NCBI GenBank assembly: GCA_965243095.1
Contig: OZ251530.1
Span: 558,001-622,000, forward strand
Length of the DNA: 64,000 bases
Reading direction: 5' to 3'
DNA from: VXYL01 sp965243095
Lineage (GTDB): Bacteria > Pseudomonadota > Gammaproteobacteria > Pseudomonadales > Azotimanducaceae
Each line of letters opens with the position of its first letter. The stretch's first letter is position 1. The translations under genes and the position numbers were made by a program. The notes under the pieces are model-generated. The model did no database searches. It was given only the letters and a program-made list of their open reading frames with translations, and was not told where the DNA came from. Shown piece by piece: positions 45,772-54,233 of the stretch.

Positions 45772-45810
45772 AGCCGCTGTCCCGCGACAGGCGAATCTCC
45801 TACCCCCATC

Positions 45811-46641
45811 ATGCTATCGTCCCGACCTAAAGCGGCATCCGTGCCGCGCAACCGGCTCGGAGCGACCATGCCATCGCTTTCCCCTCCCGTCGCGTCCACG
45901 CCGCGGACACCCCAGGTCGTCCCGGGCGGTGTTTTGGACGATGGCGTCTTCTATTCGAGCGCGGATGGCATGCCGATGGGGGACAACCAAGCGCAAATCG
46001 AGACGATGTGTGACTGCCTATTTGTTTTGCGCACCCGATTCCCCGATGCCTATGTGGTAATGAACCTGTTGTTGTATCCCCGCCGGGGGAATCCCGACCA
46101 GCGCTTGGCGCCCGATGTGATGTTGGCGTTCGGCGTGCCTGAGCCGAAGCGTTGGCGGAGTTCCTACCGGATTTGGGACGAGGGCAAGCCGCCGGACTGG
46201 GTGTTGGAGATCGCCTCGGACGGGCCAGTGGGCTGGGAGAAGGGCTTCAGGACAGGCGAGTACGCCGCGATGGGCGTGCGCGAATACTGGCTGTACGACG
46301 CGCAAGGAACGGTGTTTGATGCCGGCGAACCGCGTCTTCAGGGCTACGGGTTGGCGGGCGGCCAATACCGGCCGTTGCCCAAGCGCCAAGAGCGAGGCAC
46401 TGATGTGATCACCAGCCGCGTCCTCGGCTTGGAGTTAATGGTCGAGGACGAACTCATACGCTTTCGCGAAACCGCCGCTGGCATGAAACTGCTAAGGCAG
46501 CGGGAGGTCACCGATGCCCGCCTAGCGGCCGAAGCCCGTCTCCGGGAAGACGTGGTCGCCCGCCAAGCGGCCGAAGCGCGCGTGGCGGAGTTGGAAGCCT
46601 TGCTTCGCGAACTCGAAGGCGAGGAAGGCGAGTCTGAGTGA
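45811..46641 (+). CDS. Uma2 family endonuclease (DUF820)
   Basis: A 276-residue protein with a Uma2-type PD-(D/E)xK core at about residues 70-170: LAPDVMLAFG with the active-site Asp, then DWVLEIASDGPVGWEKGFRT with Glu and Lys and YAAMGVREYWLYDAQ. The C-terminal ~60 residues are a predicted coiled coil (RQREVTDARLAAEARLRED then RQAAEARVAELEALLRELEG). Uma2 genes are very common in cyanobacteria and sporadic elsewhere; their role is unknown. Translation may begin at ATG 45811 or ATG 45868; the first 25 residues look poorly conserved. Probably a horizontally acquired gene. Confidence 0.8.
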   Translation: MLSSRPKAASVPRNRLGATMPSLSPPVASTPRTPQVVPGGVLDDGVFYSSADGMPMGDNQAQIETMCDCLFVLRTRFPDAYVVMNLLLYPRRGNPDQRLAPDVMLAFGVPEPKRWRSSYRIWDEGKPPDWVLEIASDGPVGWEKGFRTGEYAAMGVREYWLYDAQGTVFDAGEPRLQGYGLAGGQYRPLPKRQERGTDVITSRVLGLELMVEDELIRFRETAAGMKLLRQREVTDARLAAEARLREDVVARQAAEARVAELEALLRELEGEEGESE

Positions 46642-46672
46642 GGCGCAAGCTCGGTTCTCCGCCAACCAGTCC

Positions 46673-48256
46673 TCACTCCGCCCCCGTGTTCAACGAGCGC
46701 GCCCAGTCCGGCACGTTGCCCGGGTCGATGTCGAACACCACCAGGCCCAAGGTGTAGACCACCAGCGCTATCACCAGCGCCCCCACGAGGTTCAGCACGA
46801 TGCCGGCGCGCGCCATCTCGGCGATGGTGAGGCGGTTGCTGCCGAAGACGATGGCGTTGGGCGGCGTCGCCACCGGCATCATGAACGCGCAGGAGGCGGA
46901 CATGGTGGCGGGGATCATCAACACCAGCGGATGCGTTCCGGTCAGCACCGCCACGGAAGCCAGGATGGGCAGGATCATCTCGGTGGTGGCCGTGTTGCTG
47001 GTGAGCTCCGTGAGAAAGGTGATGGCCAGGCACACCAGCAGGATCAACGCGAAGGTCGGCAAGGCACCGGCCGCCTCGAACTGGCCGCCGATGAGCGCCG
47101 CCAGGCCGGTGCGCTGAAAACCGCTGGCGAGCGCCAAGCCGCCGCCGATAAGCAGCACCACGTTCCACGGCAGGCGGGGAATCACCTCCGCCCCCATCAC
47201 CCGCCCGCGGGCCTCGCCGTTGGCCTCTCCTTCGCCCTCCCCGGGCGCCTCCCCCCTAGCCGGAATGAAGAACAGCACCGACGCCATGCAGATCGCCACC
47301 GTGCCGTCGTCCACCAGCCCGGGCCAAGGCAGCAGCCCCGACCAACCGGGCATCTTGAAGAAGCCCAGGTTCAGATCCACGCGGAACACCCACAGCAGCG
47401 CCGTGATCGCGAACACCACCATCACCGCGCGTTCCTCGAACGTCACCGGCCCCAGCTTGGCGCGCTCCTCCGCCACCGCGTCGCGGCTGACGGCCACCTC
47501 CTTGGGCGCCCGGTAGAGCACCTGCGTTATCACCACCCAAGCGATGAGCAGCATGATCACGCCCACCGGAAACGCCACCACCAGCCACTGGCCGAAGGCG
47601 ATTTCCGGCGCGTCGGGAAAGAGCACCTGATGGATGCGCGCGAACGCGAGGTTCGGCGGCGTGCCCACCAGCGTGGTCATGCCGCCCACCGAGCAGCCGT
47701 AGGCGATGCCCAGCATGAGCCCCAGCGTGAACTTGCGCGCCGCCGCGCCCAAGCGCTCCTCCACCTGCAGCACGATGGCGAGGCCGATAGGCACCATCAT
47801 CACCGCCGTGGCGGTGTTGCTGATCCACATGGAGAGGAACCCCGCCGCCACCATGAAGCCCAGCACGATGCGCGCCGGGCCGCCGCCGACGTAGTGGATG
47901 ATGGCCAGCGCGATGCGCCGGTGCAGATTCCACCGCTCCATCGTCAAGGCGATCATGAAGCCGCCGATGAACAACACGATGGTGCTGTTCATGTAGGTCT
48001 CGGCGGTGTCGCGGCCGGACATCACGCCCAGCAGCGGGAACAGCGCCAGCGGCAGCAGCGCGGTGGCGAACAGCGGGAGCGCCGCGGTCATCCACCAGAT
48101 GGCCATCAGCGCCGCCACCGCCGCCAAGCGGCTGGCCGCCGCGTTCTCCGCGTCCACTGGGAACAACGTGAGCAGCGCGAACGCGACGACGCCCAGCGCA
48201 AGGCCCACGGCCTTGCCGTTGCGCAGGAGCAACGCCAGCGGGTTCGCTTCGGTCAA
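46673..48256 (-). CDS. DASS-family sodium:dicarboxylate/sulfate symporter (SLC13-like)
   Basis: A 527-residue inner-membrane protein with about 12 hydrophobic segments. The family features are MAIWWMTAALPLFATALLPL, MISNTATAVMMVPIG-like MWISNTATAVMMVPIG, TTLVGTPPNLAFARIH and, in the second half, ELTSNTATTEMILPILASVA and MPVATPPNAIVFGSNRL. The paired SNT motifs bind sodium and the carboxylate. A loop near residue 350 is acidic and Gly-rich (GEAPGEGEGEANGEARG). Translation begins at TTG 48256, which overlaps the sulfatase stop (TTGA), so carrier and sulfatase are made together. Substrate could be a dicarboxylate or sulfate. Confidence 0.85.
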   Translation of the reverse strand: MTEANPLALLLRNGKAVGLALGVVAFALLTLFPVDAENAAASRLAAVAALMAIWWMTAALPLFATALLPLALFPLLGVMSGRDTAETYMNSTIVLFIGGFMIALTMERWNLHRRIALAIIHYVGGGPARIVLGFMVAAGFLSMWISNTATAVMMVPIGLAIVLQVEERLGAAARKFTLGLMLGIAYGCSVGGMTTLVGTPPNLAFARIHQVLFPDAPEIAFGQWLVVAFPVGVIMLLIAWVVITQVLYRAPKEVAVSRDAVAEERAKLGPVTFEERAVMVVFAITALLWVFRVDLNLGFFKMPGWSGLLPWPGLVDDGTVAICMASVLFFIPARGEAPGEGEGEANGEARGRVMGAEVIPRLPWNVVLLIGGGLALASGFQRTGLAALIGGQFEAAGALPTFALILLVCLAITFLTELTSNTATTEMILPILASVAVLTGTHPLVLMIPATMSASCAFMMPVATPPNAIVFGSNRLTIAEMARAGIVLNLVGALVIALVVYTLGLVVFDIDPGNVPDWARSLNTGAE

Positions 48257-49830
48257 GCGTTCGGCTTCCCTTTCGGGGGCGCGCCCCAGCCTTGCGGCGG
48301 CGCGGTGTAGGGTTCCAGCTCGTAGCGGCAGGGCTGCTCCATCAGCCGCGGATCGTTTTCCGCTTCCAGCAGCGCCAGCAGCCTCGCCTCCAGTTGGCCG
48401 CGCACGTTCGCGTAGGCGGCGTCGTTGGCGACGTTGCGCATGTAGTGCGGGTCTTCGCGCAGGTCGTACAGCTCTTCGCGTGGGCGCTTGCCGAAGCCGA
48501 GCTCGAACAGCGGCTCCACGTCGAGTTCTTCGCGGTGGTGGATCATCCACGCCTTGGTGGGGCTGGCGTCCAAGTCCGGGTAGGCGGCGAGGGTGTCCGA
48601 GGCCAGCGTTTGGAAATCCGGCGGCTCGGTATTCGGGTCGTCCAAGCCTTTGGGGTTGCCCATCGGCCACCGATCCGGCTCGAAGTTCACGATGTAGATG
48701 TAGTCGCGGGTGCGCAGCGAGCGTTGCGGATAGGGCAGGTAGCCGTCGCGCGCCACGGCGACGTGGCGTTCGCGGCCGGTCACCATGTGATCCCGCGCCG
48801 GATCGATCTGGCCGCTGCCCTCGGCTTCGAGCACCGGCAGCAGGCTCTTGCCGGTCATCGTCGCCGGCACCGGGATGCCTCCGGCCGCGCAGAAGGTGGG
48901 GCCGAAGTCCATCAGGTTCACGAAATCCTCGATCACGCGCCCGGCGGCGACGCGCCCGGGCCAGCGCACCGCCAGCGCCACTTCGCACCCGATGTCGTAG
49001 AGATTGCACTTGGCGCGCGGCATGCCCGGGATGCCGTGGTCGCCGCTCACCACCAGCAGCGTGTTGTCGAGTTCCCCGGCGGCCTCCAACTCCTCCAGCA
49101 GGATGCCGAGGCCCTTGTCCACGGCCAGGCACTCGCCCAGATAGTCGGCGGCGTCCTCGCGGATGTCGTGGACGTCCGGCAGGAACCCGGGCAGGCGCCC
49201 TTGCAGATCGTCCGGCTCGATGCCCCACAGCGCCTTGCCGGAACCCCGCTCCCAAGTGCGGTGCGTATTGGTCGGCCCCCACCAGTAGCAGAACGGCTTG
49301 TCCTGCGGACGCGCCGCCAGAAAGGCGCGGAAGTTCTCCCGCGTCTCGTGGTAGAGCGCCGCCTTGGCGTTCTCCACGCCCATCGCCGGCGCATTGGCCG
49401 TCACCCAGTGCGAAAACTGGTTGAAATTCCCGCCGGCCGGTTGAAAGCGCGTGCGCGTGCCGCCAATCGGCGCGTTGTGCGTTCGCCCGGGGCTCCACAC
49501 CTTGTATTGGTAGCCCACGAAGTAGCCGCCCTTGGCTTCCAACTCCAGCGGGAACGTGGGGATGGTTTCGTCCCACACCGCCCCTTGCAGAATGGCGCCC
49601 AAGCCGGTCTGCCAGAAATACTGCCCGGCCAAGATGGAACTGCGGCAGGGCGTGCAGGAGGGCGCCGGCACCAGCGCGTTCAGGAACAACGCGCCTTCGA
49701 CGGCGATGCGGTCGAAGTTCGGTGTGCGTAGCAGCTGGTTCAGGGACGTCGGCGGCTCGTGCGCCGCGTAGGCGCTGGCGTACCGACCCCAGTCGTCGGC
49801 GAAGGCGAACAGGATGTTGGGTTTATCCAT
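48253..49830 (-). CDS. type I sulfatase (heparan N-sulfatase-like)
   Basis: A 525-residue sulfatase. The N-terminal metal site is NILFAFADDWGRYASAYAAH, and the formylglycine motif is C59-T-P-C-R63 inside SCTPCRSSILAGQ. Other conserved parts are GYQYKVWSPGRTH, WWGPTNTHRTWERG, LVVSGDHGIPGMPRAKCNLY and the C-terminal REELYDLREDPHYMRNVA. It has no signal peptide in the chosen frame (ATG 49830), so location is uncertain. It needs a formylglycine-generating enzyme, whose gene is not in this window. Coupled to the DASS carrier, a reasonable pairing for use of sulfated carbohydrate. Confidence 0.88.
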   Translation of the reverse strand: MDKPNILFAFADDWGRYASAYAAHEPPTSLNQLLRTPNFDRIAVEGALFLNALVPAPSCTPCRSSILAGQYFWQTGLGAILQGAVWDETIPTFPLELEAKGGYFVGYQYKVWSPGRTHNAPIGGTRTRFQPAGGNFNQFSHWVTANAPAMGVENAKAALYHETRENFRAFLAARPQDKPFCYWWGPTNTHRTWERGSGKALWGIEPDDLQGRLPGFLPDVHDIREDAADYLGECLAVDKGLGILLEELEAAGELDNTLLVVSGDHGIPGMPRAKCNLYDIGCEVALAVRWPGRVAAGRVIEDFVNLMDFGPTFCAAGGIPVPATMTGKSLLPVLEAEGSGQIDPARDHMVTGRERHVAVARDGYLPYPQRSLRTRDYIYIVNFEPDRWPMGNPKGLDDPNTEPPDFQTLASDTLAAYPDLDASPTKAWMIHHREELDVEPLFELGFGKRPREELYDLREDPHYMRNVANDAAYANVRGQLEARLLALLEAENDPRLMEQPCRYELEPYTAPPQGWGAPPKGKPNA

Positions 49831-49920
49831 GAGATTGCCGGTGCGCAGGTTGGCTGCCCTTGACTTGCTTTGCCGCACCGTAACACACAGGCCACGGCGC
49901 TCACGCCGCGCGGCGGCCAG

Positions 49921-50045
49921 CGGGTGTACGACAGATCTTTGGTGACGGGTCCTGGGAGCGCGGGCGTCTCGCCCGCATGCAGGCGGAACGCCTGCGTTCC
50001 CGACTTGGTGCCGACACCGCCCACCAAAGATCTGTCGTACACCCG
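49921..50045. repeat. palindromic repeat element, copy 2, with perfect 24-bp terminal inverted repeats
   Basis: A 125-bp element. The outer 24 bp at 49921-49944 and 50022-50045 are perfect inverted repeats (core GTACGACAGATCTTTGGTG). Inside are two 7-bp stems, GCGGGCG/CGCCCGC and GCAGGCG/CGCCTGC, around a CAT linker. It has no coding capacity. The structure fits a MITE or a large REP-like element. The same unit in decayed form follows rplQ at 15231-15345, with the order of the two stem sequences exchanged. It lies in the 249-nt gap between the sulfatase and a lipoprotein gene. Confidence 0.8.
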
Positions 50046-50079
50046 CGGCCAGCGTCGCAGCAACCCTGGTCTCGCGGGA

Positions 50080-50568
50080 TCAAGGTGATAACGCGGATAT
50101 GAAAGCGAGGGCGGCGAGAACGGCCAAAAGCAAATACGTCCCCGCGGATGCGAGCACGGTCTTCTTGACATCCAACTCGGCGACTTGGATGTTCACTACC
50201 TCGTCGATCGGGATGGCGAGACCGGCATCGCCGGCGCCGGCGGGCGTCGCGCCGACCGGCTTGCCGCGGATCGCCGTCGCGTCCACCTCGCGCACGATCA
50301 ACACGCGTTCGCCAGCCGCGGCGGTGACCACGCGTACGCGGTTGCCCGGCGCGATCACCTCGCCGGCGCGAATGGCGGCACGCAGGTCTTCCGGCGTCAT
50401 CGCCACTTCTGGCGCTTGGTAGCTGACGCAGGCGGACAACCCGGCGAGCGCAAAAGCAACGATCCCGCGCTGGACCCAGCGGCCCGGCTTTGCCGGCTTG
50501 GACTCCGCCGGGTTGGTCGCGGCGCGGCACCATCGGTGAACGGCGCCAACCCTCCCGCCAAGGCTCAT
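50080..50568 (-). CDS. lipoprotein A with C-terminal transmembrane helix
   Basis: A 162-residue protein. The N-terminal signal ends in a good lipobox (FALAGLSACVSYQ, Cys47). The middle contains MTPEDLRAAIRAGEVIAPGN and RVRVVTAAAGERVLIVREVD then IPIDEVVNIQV. It ends in a hydrophobic helix (GTYLLLAVLAALAFISALSP). The segment LRAAIRAG-V-G--V-VVTA--GE matches the neighbouring lipoprotein, so the two are tandem paralogues. Its ATG overlaps the stop of that gene by 4 nt (50565-50568). Family and function are not recognised; the C-terminal helix could anchor or signal. Confidence 0.65.
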   Translation of the reverse strand: MSLGGRVGAVHRWCRAATNPAESKPAKPGRWVQRGIVAFALAGLSACVSYQAPEVAMTPEDLRAAIRAGEVIAPGNRVRVVTAAAGERVLIVREVDATAIRGKPVGATPAGAGDAGLAIPIDEVVNIQVAELDVKKTVLASAGTYLLLAVLAALAFISALSP

Positions 50569-51011
50569 TGTGGACACACTGCTCCCAAGGTGCCAAGGCA
50601 TGTGGCAACCTTCTCCGTTGTCCGTGCGAAGACCGCGGCGAGCGCAATGACGGCAACGGCCGCGACAACGATGAGCGCGGTCCTTCCCGAGGCGCCTTGC
50701 TGCAACCGCACCGCCACGACCTCGCCAACCGGCACGTGTACCTCGCCCCCGGCGGCTCTGCCGCGCACCATGTCGGCGGCGGCGTCCACGGCGACGAACT
50801 CCACAGCGTGTTCCGTTCCGTCGGCGGTGACGATCACCACCTCTTGGCCAACCGGCGCCACGCTGCCGGATCGCAATGCGCCGCGCAGCGCGTCCGGCGG
50901 CATGTCGATGGCCCGCTGCGTCGTGCAGCCAGCGACCAGCACCGAGAGCGAAAGCAGAGCCGCCGTTGCCGCCCGCGCAACCGCGTGACAGCACCTAGGC
51001 ACACCGTCCAT
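50565..51011 (-). CDS. lipoprotein B, paralogue of lipoprotein A
   Basis: A 148-residue protein with a clean lipobox (LLSLSVLVAGCTTQ, Cys29). The mature part is MPPDALRGALRSGSVAPVGQ, then EVVIVTADGTEHAVEFVAVD and VHVPVGEVVAVRLQQ, matching the pattern of lipoprotein A. It ends with a hydrophobic helix (ALIVVAAVAVIALAAVFART) followed by a short tail with two Cys. The two genes are coupled by a 4-nt ATGA overlap. Divergent from nadA across 132 nt. Unknown function. Confidence 0.65.
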   Translation of the reverse strand: MDGVPRCCHAVARAATAALLSLSVLVAGCTTQRAIDMPPDALRGALRSGSVAPVGQEVVIVTADGTEHAVEFVAVDAAADMVRGRAAGGEVHVPVGEVVAVRLQQGASGRTALIVVAAVAVIALAAVFARTTEKVATCLGTLGAVCPQ

Positions 51012-51128
51012 GAGCCCCTCCTGCAATCGAACCAGCCGCACGTTAGCACGCCGCCGCCAGGGAAAGTGTGTCAGTTTGTGTCGGCGGTGTACGCCCGTTC
51101 GGGGGCCCGAAGCAGGTCCGACCCGCGG

Positions 51129-51137
51129 TGCTATGAT
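51129..51137 (+). promoter_or_regulatory. extended -10 promoter of nadA, possibly giving a leaderless mRNA
   Basis: TGCTATGAT at 51129-51137 matches an extended -10 (TGn followed by TATGAT, five of six). No good -35 lies 17 nt upstream (GAAGCA), as often seen with extended -10 promoters. Transcription 7 nt after the hexamer would begin at about 51144, the A of the nadA start codon. Confidence 0.45.
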
Positions 51138-51143
51138 GCCGTC

Positions 51144-52166
51144 ATGCTTCGTGAACACGCTCTCGCGCCGGTCGATGTGCCGGTACACGCGCCGCGGTTT
51201 CTGCCGGACGCCCGCAAGGAGGCGCTGCGCCACGACATCAAGCGCCTGCTCGCCGAGCGGGACGCGGTGTTGGTGGCCCACTACTACGTCGATGGGCCCA
51301 TCCAAGATCTCGCCGACGAGACCGGCGGCTGCGTGGCGGACTCCTTGGAGATGGCGCGCTTCGGGCGCGACCATCCGGCCGGCACGCTGGTGGTGGCCGG
51401 CGTGCGCTTCATGGGCGAGACGGCGAAGATCCTCTCGCCGGAGAAGCGCGTCCTCATGCCCACCTTGCACGCCGAATGCTCGCTGGACCTCGGCTGCCCG
51501 CCGGACGAGTTCCAAGCCTTCTGCGCAGCCAACCCGGAGCGCACCGTGGTGGTGTACGCCAACACCTCGGCGGCGGTGAAGGCGTTGGCGGACTGGGTGG
51601 TGACCTCCAGCGTCGGCCTCAAGATCGTGGAACACCTCGCGGCGCGGGGCGAGAAGATCCTCTGGGCGCCGGATAAGCACCTCGGCGCCTTCATCCGCGC
51701 CAAAACCGGCGCCGACATGCTGCTGTGGAACGGCGCCTGCGTCGTCCACGAGGAGTTCAAGCACCAAGGGCTCCTGGACATGCGCAAGGTGTACCCGGAC
51801 GCCGGCGTGCTGGTGCATCCGGAATCCCCCGCCGCGGTCATCGACATCGCCGACCGGGTGGGTTCCACCAGCCAGATCATCCGCGCCGCCCAGGAACTGC
51901 CCCACGACACCTTCATCGTCGCCACCGACCGCGGCATCTTCCACAAGCTGCGCAAATCCGCTCCGGCCAAGCGCTTCATCGAAGCCCCCACCGCCGGCGA
52001 CGGCGCCACCTGCCGTAGCTGCGCCCACTGCCCGTGGATGGCGATGAACGAGCTGGAGGCGTTGGCCGACGCGCTGCGCACCGGGGCGGGCGAGGTGTTC
52101 GTGGACCCAGAGGTAGGTGTGCGGGCAATGGCGCCGCTGCAACGGATGCTGGCGTTCCAAGGCTGA
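51144..52166 (+). CDS. nadA: quinolinate synthase
   Basis: A 340-residue NadA that makes quinolinate from iminoaspartate and dihydroxyacetone phosphate with a 4Fe-4S cluster. Motifs: AVLVAHYYVDGPIQDLADET, GGCVADSLEMARFGRDHPAG, VRFMGETAKILSPEKRVLMP, TLHAECSLDLGCPPDEF, VYANTSAAVKALADW, GADMLLWNGACVVHEEFKHQ and CRSCAHCPWMAMNELEALAD. The three cluster cysteines appear present. Start ATG 51144 gives a full N terminus with little room for a leader. Its last 39 nt (52128-52166) are repeated at 56777-56815, on the far side of the AAA/Fic island. Confidence 0.96.
   Translation: MLREHALAPVDVPVHAPRFLPDARKEALRHDIKRLLAERDAVLVAHYYVDGPIQDLADETGGCVADSLEMARFGRDHPAGTLVVAGVRFMGETAKILSPEKRVLMPTLHAECSLDLGCPPDEFQAFCAANPERTVVVYANTSAAVKALADWVVTSSVGLKIVEHLAARGEKILWAPDKHLGAFIRAKTGADMLLWNGACVVHEEFKHQGLLDMRKVYPDAGVLVHPESPAAVIDIADRVGSTSQIIRAAQELPHDTFIVATDRGIFHKLRKSAPAKRFIEAPTAGDGATCRSCAHCPWMAMNELEALADALRTGAGEVFVDPEVGVRAMAPLQRMLAFQG
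52128..52166 (+). repeat. direct repeat copy A (nadA 3' end), left border of the AAA/Fic island
   Basis: The last 39 nt of nadA, from an ATGGCGCC to the TGA, recur in the same orientation at 56777-56815 with two mismatches. A further TCGTCGCCGT block a few bases beyond both TGA codons also matches, offset by one base. The repeats bracket the AAA/Fic genes. Confidence 0.8.
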
Positions 52167-52191
52167 GGCTCGTCGCCGTTCACGATCGCTG

Positions 52192-53181
52192 CTAGCCCCC
52201 GTTGTCCAGCGGCGGCAGGTAGGTGGTGCCGATGGTGCGGCCGCCGTTGCCGTTCGGGCGGTTCAGGTTGCCGGCCAAGGCGCGGCGGCCCAGTCGCACG
52301 GCTGCTCGCAAGCTGCCGATTGCCATGTCCGCCAAATAATCCGTGAAGGCCCGCAAGTCGCCGGTATTGGCCGCTTCCAAGGCGTCGATGTAGTACGCCC
52401 TGCCGTTGGTGGGGATCACCGGCGGCGGGTCGCCGCGGCGGATGAAGGCGTAGGCCATGAGCATCCGCGACACCCGCCCGTTGCCGTCTTGGAACGGGTG
52501 TGTGCGAACGAAGCGGTGGTGCATCCAGCCGGCTTCCACGTACACCGGGTAGCCTTCCCGTTCGATTTCGGGGTGCAGGGCGAAGAAACGGTCCATCTCG
52601 TCCTGCACCACCTCCGGCGGGCAGTATTCGTGCATGACGCCATCCTGGCGACGCGGATTGTTGGGCCGGTTCTTCCACATCCCCTTGCGGTGGAACGGCA
52701 CCTGCACCCGGCGCCCGTCCAAGGTGATGCCCGCCACGGTCTCCTGATGCCGCGTCACCAGCTGGTGCCAGGTTTTCACCGAGTGCTGCGTGAGCGGCCG
52801 GCCGCTGGCGATGTCCTCGAACAGCATGGTGTAGGCCGTCTCCTGGTCCGCGAGCAGGCCTTGGATGGTGCGGTCCTCCACGTTCTCCACCGTGTGCGCG
52901 CCCACCACGCCGGCGAGGCCCTCGGCGATGAGCTGCTCGGTGATGCCCCTTTTGAGGGTGTAGAGGCCCTCGATCTGCCCGGTTTCGATGGCGAACTCGC
53001 GCCCCCGCTCCTCCAGCCACCCGTCGATGAACGCGCGAGGTTCGTCGTGGTCTTTGAGACTAGCGCGGATGGACGCCCACTCTTCGCTGAGTTCGGCGTA
53101 CTCGGCCACCCGCCACTCGTGGGCGCCAGCCGGCATGCCGGTGAGCGGCCGCCAGATTTCCGGTTGGTTGGTGAGTTGCAT
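52192..53181 (-). CDS. Fic family protein, tandem copy 1 (last gene of the island)
   Basis: A 329-residue Fic protein. The catalytic motif H228PFQDGNGR236 is complete, so AMP or another nucleotide moiety could be transferred to a target Ser/Thr/Tyr. An N-terminal inhibitory motif T67GQIE71G fits the class II [S/T]xxxE[G/N] form, meaning autoinhibition in cis. The flap region is around HRKGMWKNRPNNPRRQDG (164-181). The C terminus is NRPNGNGGRTIGTTYLPPL. AGGAGG sits 6 nt before ATG 53181. Copies 2 and 3 differ from it mainly in residues 257-301, after the catalytic helix. A DNA-binding domain or toxin-antitoxin partner is not visible. Confidence 0.93.
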   Translation of the reverse strand: MQLTNQPEIWRPLTGMPAGAHEWRVAEYAELSEEWASIRASLKDHDEPRAFIDGWLEERGREFAIETGQIEGLYTLKRGITEQLIAEGLAGVVGAHTVENVEDRTIQGLLADQETAYTMLFEDIASGRPLTQHSVKTWHQLVTRHQETVAGITLDGRRVQVPFHRKGMWKNRPNNPRRQDGVMHEYCPPEVVQDEMDRFFALHPEIEREGYPVYVEAGWMHHRFVRTHPFQDGNGRVSRMLMAYAFIRRGDPPPVIPTNGRAYYIDALEAANTGDLRAFTDYLADMAIGSLRAAVRLGRRALAGNLNRPNGNGGRTIGTTYLPPLDNGG

Positions 53182-53212
53182 AGCGACCTCCTGCATCCAG
53201 CGGGCGGGATCT

Positions 53213-54202
53213 CTAGCCGCCGTTGTCCAGCGGCGGCAGGTAGGTGGTGCCGATGGTGCGGCCGCCGTTGCCGTTGGGGCGGTTCAGGTTGCCGGCCAAG
53301 GCGCGTTGGCCTATTCGCACTGCGGCGGCCAAGGTGACAAGCGCCATTTGGCCCAAGTGGTCGGTGAAGGCCCGTAGGTCGCCCGTGTCGGCCGCTTCCA
53401 AGGCGTCGATGTAGTACGGTCGGACCTCAGTGGCGATCACCGGCGGCGGGTCGCCGCGGCGGATGAAGGCGTAGGCCATGAGCATCCGCGACACCCGGCC
53501 GTTGCCGTCTTGGAACGGATGGGTGCGGACGAAGCGGTGGTGCATCCAACCGGCTTCCACGTACACCGGGTAGCCTTCGCGCTCGACCTCGGCGTGCAGG
53601 GCGAAGAAGCGGTCCATCTCGTCCTGCACCATCTCGGGCGGGCAGTATTCGTGCAGCACGCCATCCTGGCGGCGCGGATTGTTGGGCCGGTTCTTCCACA
53701 TCCCCTTGCGGTGGAACGGCACCTGCACCCGGCGCCCGTCCACGGTGATGCCGGCCACGGTCTCCTGATGCCGCGCCACCAGCTGGTGCCAGGTCTTCAC
53801 CGAGTGCTGCGTGAGCGGGCGGCCGCTGGCGACGTCCTCGAACAGCATGGTGTAGGCCGTCTCCTGGTCGGCGAGCAGGCCCTTGATGGTGCGGTCCTCC
53901 ACGTTCTCCACCGTGTGTGCGCCCACCACGCCGGCGAGGCCCTCGGCGATGAGCTGATTCGTGATGCCCCTTTTGAGGGTGTAGAGGCCCTCGATCTGGC
54001 CGGTTTCGATGGCGAACGCCCGGCCGCGCTCCTCCAGCCACCGGTCGAGGAACGCGCGGGGCTCGTCACGGTCTTTGAGTTTGGCGCGGATGGACGCCCA
54101 CTCTTCGCTGAGTTCGGCGTACTCGGCCACCCGCCACTCGTGGGCGCCAGCCGGCATGCCCGTGAGCGGCCGCCAGATTTCCGGTTGGTTGGCGAATTGC
54201 AT
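53213..54202 (-). CDS. Fic family protein, tandem copy 2
   Basis: 329 residues, with the intact HPFQDGNGR motif and the same inhibitory TGQIEG. It begins MQFANQPEIWRPLTGMPAGA. Outside the variable region it differs from copy 1 at isolated positions (for example the E87-equivalent in GITNQLIAEG). In the 257-301 patch it reads ATEVRPYYIDALEAADTGD and HLGQMALVTLAAAVRIGQRA. The gene repeats at a period of exactly 1021 nt from copy 1, including the 31-nt spacer and ribosome binding site. All three are oriented the same way. Confidence 0.93.
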   Translation of the reverse strand: MQFANQPEIWRPLTGMPAGAHEWRVAEYAELSEEWASIRAKLKDRDEPRAFLDRWLEERGRAFAIETGQIEGLYTLKRGITNQLIAEGLAGVVGAHTVENVEDRTIKGLLADQETAYTMLFEDVASGRPLTQHSVKTWHQLVARHQETVAGITVDGRRVQVPFHRKGMWKNRPNNPRRQDGVLHEYCPPEMVQDEMDRFFALHAEVEREGYPVYVEAGWMHHRFVRTHPFQDGNGRVSRMLMAYAFIRRGDPPPVIATEVRPYYIDALEAADTGDLRAFTDHLGQMALVTLAAAVRIGQRALAGNLNRPNGNGGRTIGTTYLPPLDNGG

Positions 54203-54233
54203 AGCGACCTCCTGCATCCAGTGGGCGGGATCT

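Noticed and set aside
50490..51143. Upstream continuation of the nadA frame by more than 200 codons
   Set aside because: It is antisense to the two lipoproteins; NadA begins properly at ATG 51144.
53182..53196. Earlier ATG (MQEVA) for Fic copies 1 and 2
   Set aside because: That ATG overlaps the AGGAGG ribosome binding site of the next ATG, and copy 3 does not have it.
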